A program made the translations under genes and the position numbers. Positions 8,440-15,186 of a stretch of 44,838 nt of DNA are shown here, one piece after another. This stretch comes from Bacteroidales bacterium. Lineage in GTDB: Bacteria; Bacteroidota; Bacteroidia; Bacteroidales; UBA932. The notes below the pieces were generated by a model. It ran no database searches. It had not been told where the DNA came from and saw only the letters and a list, made by a program, of their open reading frames with translations. Numbering within the stretch: the stretch's first letter is position 1; every line of letters starts with the position of its first letter. The DNA lies in contig JAFUDV010000050.1 in assembly GCA_017464245.1 (NCBI GenBank), positions 1 to 44,838 of the forward strand, given 5' to 3'.

Positions 8440-11207
8440 AGCTTGATCCGGCAGGTGAGTCCGTAGTAGAAGGCCGGCGTGAAGATCGCGCTGACGCCGG
8501 TGGCGTGGCTCTTCCGGTACGGACGGGCGTTCGTGAAATTGTTGGCGAAGAAGGACAGGGACACGTGGTCCCCGATCTCCTTGGTCAGGCTGATGTTGGC
8601 GGAAAGATAGGGGTCATATCCGTCCCGGGCGAACGTGTAGATGTTCCCGGAGCGGAGGATGAGCCGCTGGAGGGCCGGGTCCGAGGCCGATTCCGCCGTC
8701 CAGGCATGCTCTGCCCCGTCCAGGTCGATATAGGCGACCGGGCAGACGGCCGTGTAGCTGTCCCCGTCGTAGATGTTTCCTCCGGTGGGCTCCAGGCTGT
8801 CCGCTCCGACGGTGAACGCGTGGGTGGACAGGTTCCGCGCATTGCGGAGCAGCGCCGCCTCCACCCGGCAGGTGAGGACGAGCCGCGCTTCGGGGATGTG
8901 CGTAATGGACGTGAGGTTCGCGTCCAGCCAGTCGGTCCGGCGGCCGTTGGAGAGGGAATAGCCGCCCGCATAGATGCCGGCATACTGGTAGGAGCGTCCG
9001 GAAAGTTCCGTGTGCGACCAGCCCGCCTGGTACCAGGCCGTCGGGTTCTCGTCCAGTGTCTCCGTATGCGTATAGGAGGCATCCAGGCGGAGCTTGGTCC
9101 GGAGGAGGGCGATCTCCGGAAAGTCCGCCGTGAGCTCCAGTCCGGTGCGGACGATATCGGCCCCGCCCCGCTGCATCCGGGTCCCGGCGAAGGTCCGGTC
9201 CTCGACGCGGACGGCCATCGGCGTATAATATTCGTCGGCGTTATTTCGTATGTAAACGGAGCCGGTTTGGTGGTCAACGACCATTTCGGGCGCTGTAGGC
9301 ATCTCAAAGCCGGTCGGAACCTGCAGGGCGGTATAGGAGAAGGGCGTGTACAGGTTGGCGAACTCGTACGGGTCCCGGGTCACGTTCCGGAACGCGGCCA
9401 GGCCCACGCGCCAGCCCCGGTTCTCGTAGTCCGCGCCCAGTTCCGCGTTGTGGTTGGACTGCCAGCGGAGGTCCGGGTTCGGGGTCATCGTGTAGGGGAT
9501 GGTGCAGTACAGGTAGGAGGCGCCGTCCCCGTGCGAGAAGCCGAACGTCTGGATGTCGCGGTATTCCTGCCGGGGGAACAGGATGAAGAATCCGGGCAGT
9601 TTCCGGGCGATGCCCCAGCCGCCCCGGAGCGACAGGTGTTCCGTCAGGTGCAGGCGGGCGTTCAGCCGGGGGGAGAGGGTCCGGAGGTTCCGGTACTGCG
9701 CCCTCCGGAGGAAGGTCTGCTCTCCCCGGAGACCGGCGCTCACTTCCAGGCCCTTCCAGGAGACCTTCTCCTCCAGGTACAGGGCGAGGTTGTGCATGTA
9801 CGGGTAGTCCGTGTAGGGCCGCGGCCGGTATCCGTTCGCCGCCAGGGCGGGATCCTCGTAGTATTCCCCGGCGCCGACGTTTCCGTCGGCCTTCCATTGC
9901 ACGCCGGCCTTCAGGACGCTTTTCACGCTCCCGAAATGGTGCAGCCAGTCGTATTTGAGCGAGGCGGCCCCGTCCAGTTCCCGGGAGTCCGTGATGCGGT
10001 CCGCGTAGAAGGTGAGAGGGAGGGCCGTCGCGAGGAAATACCCAGCCTCCTCCGCATGGACGGCCGGCTGGGATGACCCGTAGGAGTTGTACAGATGCTC
10101 GTGCGTCCGGTTGTCGTGGTAATAGAGGGACCCTTCCAGGCTCAGGTTCGTGATCCAGGAGCGGTTCAGCAGCCAGGTGGCCTTGAAATGGGGGGTCAGG
10201 AGGTTGTCGTGGGCCTTGGAATACTGCTGCGAGAAGGCGTCCGGGTCGTCCTTGCTGTCCATGCCGCCCACGTTGCCGGAGATCCCGGCCTCCAGCCGCA
10301 GGACCTTGGCGAAGGTCCGGCTGTACTCCGCCGTGAATCCGCGGCGGGTGTAGGACGTATAGGGCGAGGTAAGCTTCTGCGTGGCCCGGGTCCAGTCACC
10401 GCTCAGGTTCAGCACGCCTTTTCCGACGGCGACGCCCTTGGAGACGGACACGTTGTAGGTTCGGGGATTGACGGAGAACACGGCCTGCACGGGGGTGCGG
10501 CCTTTCCGGGTGGTCACCCGGACCATTCCGCTTCCGAAATCGCCGTATTCGGCCGACGGGACGCCGGAGACGACCTCCACGGATTCGATGTTCTCCACCT
10601 GGAGGCTGCGGGTGTCCACGCCGGCGAGCCCGCCGAAGGCTGCGTTGTCGCCCATCCGGACGCCGTTCACTTCCACGGCCGTGCCGAACGCAGCGTTGCC
10701 GGCGGCGGATCCGCCGCCGCGGACCGTCAGTTCGGAGGCGGCCGTCAGGTCCGGGTTGACAGTCTTCCCGCCCGGCATCAGGGCGGCGATGTCGGAAAGG
10801 CCGGACACCTGGAGATGGTCCAGGGCCGTCCGCTCGATTTTCCGGGTGGTGTTCAGGTTCTCGCGGGACTGCTCGGCCGTCACCACGACTTCGCGGAGGG
10901 CCAGCGTCTGCTCCTGCAGGACGATTTCCAGCCCGTCCACGGGCTTGTCCACGCGGAGCGTCCGGACGTCGGGCGCATAGCCCAGGCTGCCCGTCTCCAT
11001 CCAGTAGGAACCGGTCTCCACGCGGTCGAAGACGAACCGTCCGTCCGTGTCCGTCAAGGCCCACAGGTAGTCCGCGTCCAGGCGGACGACGGCGCCGGGG
11101 ACCGGCGATCCGGCCGCGTCCGTGACTCTCCCCCGCACACGATGGTCCGCCGCCCGGACCGGAAACCCGGCGGCGAGGAGCAGCAGGAGGCACAGAAACC
11201 GTTTCAT
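8436..11207 (-). CDS. TonB-dependent receptor with N-terminal carboxypeptidase-like domain
   Basis: This is a 923-residue outer-membrane active transporter. A signal peptide ends near PVRA. A carboxypeptidase-regulatory-like domain follows (RVRGRVTDAAGSPVPGAVV, about residues 22-105), then the plug (ALREVVVTAEQSRENL to about 230, including ESVEVVSGVPSAEYGDFGSG) and a 22-strand-type barrel ending in YYGLTCRIKL. The first ATG that opens a signal peptide is 11207; the frame extends to a TTG three codons earlier. It is the first gene of the operon, with a -7 box ending 6 nt before the start. The barrel substrate is unknown. The absence of SusD argues against a standard glycan-uptake pair, although neighbouring genes include a dipeptidase. 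Confidence 0.93.
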   Translation of the reverse strand: MKRFLCLLLLLAAGFPVRAADHRVRGRVTDAAGSPVPGAVVRLDADYLWALTDTDGRFVFDRVETGSYWMETGSLGYAPDVRTLRVDKPVDGLEIVLQEQTLALREVVVTAEQSRENLNTTRKIERTALDHLQVSGLSDIAALMPGGKTVNPDLTAASELTVRGGGSAAGNAAFGTAVEVNGVRMGDNAAFGGLAGVDTRSLQVENIESVEVVSGVPSAEYGDFGSGMVRVTTRKGRTPVQAVFSVNPRTYNVSVSKGVAVGKGVLNLSGDWTRATQKLTSPYTSYTRRGFTAEYSRTFAKVLRLEAGISGNVGGMDSKDDPDAFSQQYSKAHDNLLTPHFKATWLLNRSWITNLSLEGSLYYHDNRTHEHLYNSYGSSQPAVHAEEAGYFLATALPLTFYADRITDSRELDGAASLKYDWLHHFGSVKSVLKAGVQWKADGNVGAGEYYEDPALAANGYRPRPYTDYPYMHNLALYLEEKVSWKGLEVSAGLRGEQTFLRRAQYRNLRTLSPRLNARLHLTEHLSLRGGWGIARKLPGFFILFPRQEYRDIQTFGFSHGDGASYLYCTIPYTMTPNPDLRWQSNHNAELGADYENRGWRVGLAAFRNVTRDPYEFANLYTPFSYTALQVPTGFEMPTAPEMVVDHQTGSVYIRNNADEYYTPMAVRVEDRTFAGTRMQRGGADIVRTGLELTADFPEIALLRTKLRLDASYTHTETLDENPTAWYQAGWSHTELSGRSYQYAGIYAGGYSLSNGRRTDWLDANLTSITHIPEARLVLTCRVEAALLRNARNLSTHAFTVGADSLEPTGGNIYDGDSYTAVCPVAYIDLDGAEHAWTAESASDPALQRLILRSGNIYTFARDGYDPYLSANISLTKEIGDHVSLSFFANNFTNARPYRKSHATGVSAIFTPAFYYGLTCRIKL

Positions 11208-11213
11208 CAAGGA

Positions 11214-11221
11214 CAAAGATA
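11214..11221 (-). promoter_or_regulatory. -7 promoter box (TATCTTTG) for the TonB-receptor operon
   Basis: This exact TAnnTTTG box on the minus strand ends 6 nt before the receptor ATG. With the usual Bacteroidota geometry the transcript would start about 3 nt before the start codon. The box lies beside the -33 region of the opposite LytTR promoter, so the two promoters share about 50 bp. Confidence 0.6.
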
Positions 11222-11222
11222 A

Positions 11223-11251
11223 TTGTTTTCCCGAAAAAAGCCGTAATTTTG
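11223..11251 (+). promoter_or_regulatory. promoter for the LytTR/symporter operon (TTG, 18 nt, TAATTTTG)
   Basis: A -33-like TTG (11223-11225) is followed by 18 nt and a TAnnTTTG box at 11244-11251. The box ends 6 nt before the GTG chosen as the start of the LytTR gene, the same distance as for the divergent operon. Confidence 0.55.
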
Positions 11252-11257
11252 TATCCT

Positions 11258-12055
11258 GTGAAAGGGCCGATATCGCATATCCGGCTGGAGACCTGGGTGG
11301 ACGGATTCGTCTGCCTGGCGGTTCTCCCGTGTCTGGTTTCGGTCTTTCCCGTGGAGGAATGGGCCGTATGGAGGGCGGCGGACGTCGTCGTGTACCTGCT
11401 GTGGGTGTACCTGTGCTGGTACCTCGGCCGCCACGTGCTCCCCGGCCTCCTGTCTGCCGGGAAGGCCCGGACCTGGACCGGCATCGCCCTCCTGTTCCTC
11501 GTGACGGTGCTTACGTTCCTCATGAGCCTGCGGAAAGTGCCGTTCCCGCAGGAGATCGACATGGACCGTCCGCCGCGGCTGTACCTGTACCAGCAGGCGG
11601 TCTGGGTCCTGTACATCGCGTCCATGGGCATGGGCCTTGCGACCGGCTTCCTGACCGCCCGGATCCGGCGGCTGGAATCGGCCCGGAAGGTCAAGGACCG
11701 GCAGGAGGCCGTCCGCAGCGACCTCGAAGTCCGGGCCGCGCAGGCGGTGGCCGGCGAGACGGTGACCGTCAAGTCCGGCTACGAGGACGTCACCATCCCC
11801 CTGGCGGCCATCCAGTACGTCGAGGCGCGGAACAACTACGCCTGCATCCACCTGGACAACCGGGAGGACGTCGTCCCCCAGATGACGTTGAAATCCCTCC
11901 TGGAACAGCTTCCGGAGGGGAAATTCGTCCGCATCCACCGGTCCTACGTCGTTCCCGTGCACCGGATCGAGAGCAAGAAGGCCACCTCCGTGAAGCTCAT
12001 CGGCGTGGACACGCCCCTTCCGGTGGGCCGGGCCCATAAGGAGAACCTGAAATGA
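11258..12055 (+). CDS. membrane-anchored LytTR-family transcriptional regulator
   Basis: This is a 265-residue protein with four predicted membrane helices in the first 135 residues (FVCLAVLPCLVSVF, VVVYLLWVYLCWYLG, GIALLFLVTVLTFLM, VWVLYIASMGMGLATGF). A short charged linker follows, then a LytTR DNA-binding domain (about 165-262: EDVTIPLAAIQYVEARNNY, KFVRIHRSYVVPVHRIES, LPVGRAHKENLK). No receiver or kinase domain is present, so signal sensing is presumably by the membrane part. The GTG at 11258 is the best start: the only earlier in-frame option is a TTG inside the -7 box. The stop overlaps the symporter start (ATGA). It is divergent from the TonB-receptor operon, which is its most likely target; that link is inference. 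Confidence 0.87.
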   Translation: MKGPISHIRLETWVDGFVCLAVLPCLVSVFPVEEWAVWRAADVVVYLLWVYLCWYLGRHVLPGLLSAGKARTWTGIALLFLVTVLTFLMSLRKVPFPQEIDMDRPPRLYLYQQAVWVLYIASMGMGLATGFLTARIRRLESARKVKDRQEAVRSDLEVRAAQAVAGETVTVKSGYEDVTIPLAAIQYVEARNNYACIHLDNREDVVPQMTLKSLLEQLPEGKFVRIHRSYVVPVHRIESKKATSVKLIGVDTPLPVGRAHKENLK

Positions 12056-13467
12056 CCCCCTACGCAGTCCTGGCCACCATCCTGGCCTATTTCGCCGCCA
12101 TGGCGGCAGTCTCTTTCCTGTCCGGCCGCGGAAAGGCCGGGAAGGATGTCTTCTACACCGGCGGCCGCAAGACGCACTGGGCTGTCGTCACCTTCGCGAT
12201 GATCGGCGCCTGCATGTCGGGCGTCACCTACGTCTCCGTGCCCGGGATGGTGGGCGTGAGCGGCTTCGGCTACCTGCAGATGTGCATCGGCTTCTTCCTC
12301 GGCTATCTCGTGATCGCTTTCGTCCTCACGCCGCTGTATTTCCGGCTGGAGGTCGTTTCCATCTACCAGTACCTGGAGAAGCGGTTCGGCCTGGGCGCCT
12401 ACCGGACGGGAGCCTGGTTCTTCTTCCTGTCCAAGATGCTGGGGGCGTCAGTCCGGCTGTTCCTCGTGTGCCTGACCCTGCAGCTGCTCCTGTTCGGTCC
12501 GCTGGGACTCCCCTTCTGGCTCAACGTGCTTTGCAACGTGGGCATCTGTTTCGCCTATACCTTCCGGAGCGGGGTGAAGTCCGTCATCTGGAACGACGTC
12601 CTCAAGACCCTGTGCATGATCGTCGCCGTGACCCTGTGCATCGTGCTCATCGGCCGGGACCTCGGGGGTGTCCGGATCCAGGAGAAGGTGTTTTTCTTCG
12701 ATGACGTGAACCATCCGCAGTATTTCTGGAAACAGCTCCTCGGCGGCCTGTTCACGGTCGTGGCGATGACCGGGCTGGACCAGGACATGATGCAGCGGAC
12801 GCTGTCCTGCAGGAACACCCGCGACTCCCAGAAGAACCTGGTGGTGAGCAGCCTCCTGCAGACGGCCGTCATCGCCCTGTTCCTGTGCCTGGGCGCCCTG
12901 CTGTACCAGTATGCAGCGGCGCACGGGATCGCGGAGACCGGAGACCGGCTGTTCCCGGCGGTTGCCACCGGCGGCGGGCTGCCGGGCGTCGTGGGCGTGC
13001 TCTTTGTCCTGGGCCTGGTATCCAGCGCCTACGGGGCGGGCGGATCGGCCCTGACTTCCCTGACGACCTCTTTCACCGTGGACATCCTCCACAAGGGGAA
13101 TGAGGAGAAAGTGCGGAAGGGGGTCCATGTGGGGATGGCTGCCCTCATGGCCGTCACCGTCATCGTCTTCAACGCCCTGAACAGCACCAGCGCCATCGAT
13201 GCGGTGTACAAACTGGCGAGCTATACCTACGGTCCCATCCTGGGACTCTTCGCCTTCGGAATCCTGACCCGGAAACAGGTGAAAGACAAGTATGTACCCC
13301 TCGTCGCCCTGGCGGCGCCGGCCATTTGCCTGGTGCTCCAGCTCAATTCCGAGCGCTGGTTCGGGGGATACCGGTTCAGCTATGAACTGCTGCTGGTGAA
13401 CGCGGCCCTGACGTTCCTGGGCCTGCTGCTGCTCATTCGGCGCGACGGGCGTCGGACACGGGAATAG
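12052..13467 (+). CDS. sodium/solute symporter (SSS family)
   Basis: This is a 471-residue inner-membrane protein with about 13 hydrophobic helices. It matches the SSS family: FYTGGRKTHWAVVTFAMIGA near the N-terminus, GVTYVSVPG, the conserved TGLDQDMMQRTLSCRN segment near residue 240, and SSAYGAGGSALTSLTTSF. It should couple Na+ entry to uptake of a small organic solute, but the substrate (sugar, sialic acid, nucleoside or other) cannot be read from the sequence. Its ATG overlaps the LytTR stop, so regulator and transporter are translated together. Its 3' end overlaps the convergent gene by 35 bp, with no terminator between. Confidence 0.9.
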   Translation: MTPYAVLATILAYFAAMAAVSFLSGRGKAGKDVFYTGGRKTHWAVVTFAMIGACMSGVTYVSVPGMVGVSGFGYLQMCIGFFLGYLVIAFVLTPLYFRLEVVSIYQYLEKRFGLGAYRTGAWFFFLSKMLGASVRLFLVCLTLQLLLFGPLGLPFWLNVLCNVGICFAYTFRSGVKSVIWNDVLKTLCMIVAVTLCIVLIGRDLGGVRIQEKVFFFDDVNHPQYFWKQLLGGLFTVVAMTGLDQDMMQRTLSCRNTRDSQKNLVVSSLLQTAVIALFLCLGALLYQYAAAHGIAETGDRLFPAVATGGGLPGVVGVLFVLGLVSSAYGAGGSALTSLTTSFTVDILHKGNEEKVRKGVHVGMAALMAVTVIVFNALNSTSAIDAVYKLASYTYGPILGLFAFGILTRKQVKDKYVPLVALAAPAICLVLQLNSERWFGGYRFSYELLLVNAALTFLGLLLLIRRDGRRTRE

Positions 13468-15019
13468 ACCGGCCGTTCAGGAAGGCGACGACCGTCGCCT
13501 CCGGGAAGCCCAGCAGGCGGACCGGATTCAGGCTGCCCAGCGCCTCGGCGAAGGTGCGGAACTGCCCTACGGAATAAGTGTACCGGAGCGAGGAGGTGAG
13601 CCGTTCGTACACGGGGCTCAGCCCCTTGATCTCGTCCAGCGTGGCGTGACGGGCCGACGTGAACAACTGAATCTGATAGACAATCCCTTCCGGAAGGGCC
13701 GTGCTCTGGGCGAACCGGCCCACGGGGGCGACCTTGAAGCTTTCCGGCCCCGGCTCCGGAGCGGAGGCGACCTTCATGCGGAGCTTCGTCCCGAGCGTCT
13801 TCTTCGTGAACGTATAGCTGGAACGGGCGCCGACGACCTCGCGGTCGGCCCGGTCCGTGCGCTCGGCGGCATCCACGACGCCGCTCTTCAGGAAGGACTG
13901 TTCGATCCGGCGGACGGCCCGGTTGGTCTCCTCCAGCTGTTTCCGCAGCGGGGCGAGGGCGGCCTCTTTCTCGAGGATCGTCGCCGTCAGGGCGGTCCGG
14001 CCGTCCCCGTTGTCTTCCGACAGGGTGGTGCGCAGCTTGTCCAGCGTGCGCTCGTAGGCATAGATCGTGTCCCGCAGCGCCCGTGCCTCCCCCATCTTCT
14101 GCATATACAGGCGGGTGTCGTCGTTGGACGGGGCCGCGTCGGAGACGGCGGAGCCGTTGTCCATGCGGGCGGGGTCGCTGAGCGGAAGGAGCGCGGCGAG
14201 CCGGGACAGGGCCACCGGGTCGCGGACGGGCGTCCGCGGGAGCATCGCCTTCTTCTCGATCACATAGATATAGACGCTGTCCGCCGCGCAGTCGCGGTTG
14301 GAGGCGAACAGGGTGTAGCGCCCGTCGGCCGTGTCGGCCATGAGGAAATCGTCGCCGGGAGAAGAGAAGGGGAAGCCCAGGTTCACCGGTTCGCTCCAGG
14401 TCCCGGCCCCGTCGTCCCAGGTGGAGGTGTACAGGTCGAATCCGCCCATTCCGTGGAAGCCATCCGAAGAAAAAGTGAGCGTCTTTCCGTCGGCCGACAG
14501 CATCGGGAACACCTCGTCGCCCACGGAGAGCAGGTTCTCGCCCATCAGTGCGGGGGCCGACCACAGGGTGTCCTGGTCGCGGGTGACGTACAGATTGCGC
14601 ACGCCGGCGGCATCGGGGGCCGAGAAGTACACCGTCCGCTCGCCCTTGGGGGCATAGAGCGGGAAGTCGGAGACGGACAGGTCCAGGGCGTTGGGACCGG
14701 TGCGCCAGCCCTGGTTCTTGAGGGGATAGTACAGGAAGAAGTCCTTCCGGGAGAACCGTTCGCGGGCGACGACCACGGGGTCCGCGCAGAAGTCGGTCAT
14801 ATTCAGGGCGTTCTGGCTGTTACCGGCCTTTTCCCGAAGCAGCCTGAGGGTGTCCCCGGAGGTCGTCGTCCCCGCCGCCCGGGCGTAGGCTTCCATCGCC
14901 TCTTCGAAGCGGTACTGCCGGTGCAGGCGGTCGCCCTCCGTGAGAAGGGAATCCGTCTGGGCCCGGAGGCCGGAGGCCACCAGGAGCAGCAGCAGCATGG
15001 AAAACAACCCTCTTCTCAC
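13433..15019 (-). CDS. TPR / PD40 beta-propeller / SPOR-like envelope protein
   Basis: This is a predicted exported protein of 528 residues. After a signal peptide (RRGLFSMLLLLLVASGLRAQ) there is one TPR-like helix pair (LLTEGDRLHRQYRFEEAMEAYARA). PD40/WD40-like propeller blades follow, with the signatures RTVYFSAPD, LTFSSDGFHGMGGFDLY and YTLFASNRD. Next is a coiled-coil stretch about 270-340, and last a C-terminal SPOR-like module (VYQIQLFTSARHATLDEIKG, then YTVGQFR-like YSVGQFRTFAEAL). Such combinations occur in Bacteroidota peptidoglycan-associated or secretion-related envelope proteins, but there is no OmpA domain here. The GTG at 15019 is preferred: it gives a positively charged signal-peptide N-terminus and sits 24 nt after a -7 box. 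ATG 14998 is the alternative. The exact role is not known. Confidence 0.75.
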   Translation of the reverse strand: MRRGLFSMLLLLLVASGLRAQTDSLLTEGDRLHRQYRFEEAMEAYARAAGTTTSGDTLRLLREKAGNSQNALNMTDFCADPVVVARERFSRKDFFLYYPLKNQGWRTGPNALDLSVSDFPLYAPKGERTVYFSAPDAAGVRNLYVTRDQDTLWSAPALMGENLLSVGDEVFPMLSADGKTLTFSSDGFHGMGGFDLYTSTWDDGAGTWSEPVNLGFPFSSPGDDFLMADTADGRYTLFASNRDCAADSVYIYVIEKKAMLPRTPVRDPVALSRLAALLPLSDPARMDNGSAVSDAAPSNDDTRLYMQKMGEARALRDTIYAYERTLDKLRTTLSEDNGDGRTALTATILEKEAALAPLRKQLEETNRAVRRIEQSFLKSGVVDAAERTDRADREVVGARSSYTFTKKTLGTKLRMKVASAPEPGPESFKVAPVGRFAQSTALPEGIVYQIQLFTSARHATLDEIKGLSPVYERLTSSLRYTYSVGQFRTFAEALGSLNPVRLLGFPEATVVAFLNGRSIPVSDARRAE

Positions 15020-15043
15020 CGTAAAATGCTCGTTTGGAGTGTG

Positions 15044-15051
15044 CAAAATTA
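15044..15051 (-). promoter_or_regulatory. -7 promoter box (TAATTTTG) for the PD40/SPOR gene
   Basis: This TAnnTTTG match on the minus strand ends 24 nt before the proposed GTG start. It overlaps the only upstream TTG in frame, which supports the shorter coding region. Confidence 0.5.
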
Positions 15052-15092
15052 AGAAATAGTTACGAGAATCTTCATTTATCAGAAAAAATTCG

Positions 15093-15100
15093 TACTTTTG
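15093..15100 (+). promoter_or_regulatory. -7 promoter box (TACTTTTG) for secDF
   Basis: This is the only TAnnTTTG match between the divergent start codons on the plus strand. It predicts a leader of about 80 nt. The leader ends in an AT-rich stretch (15166-15186) typical of the unstructured ribosome landing region of Bacteroidota mRNAs. Confidence 0.5.
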
Positions 15101-15186
15101 TACCCTTATTTTGCCGAGGTCTGCGAGGTTCGGCCCCTGCAGGCACGGTTTGATGTGGACAACAAATAATTATAATAACGTTAAAA

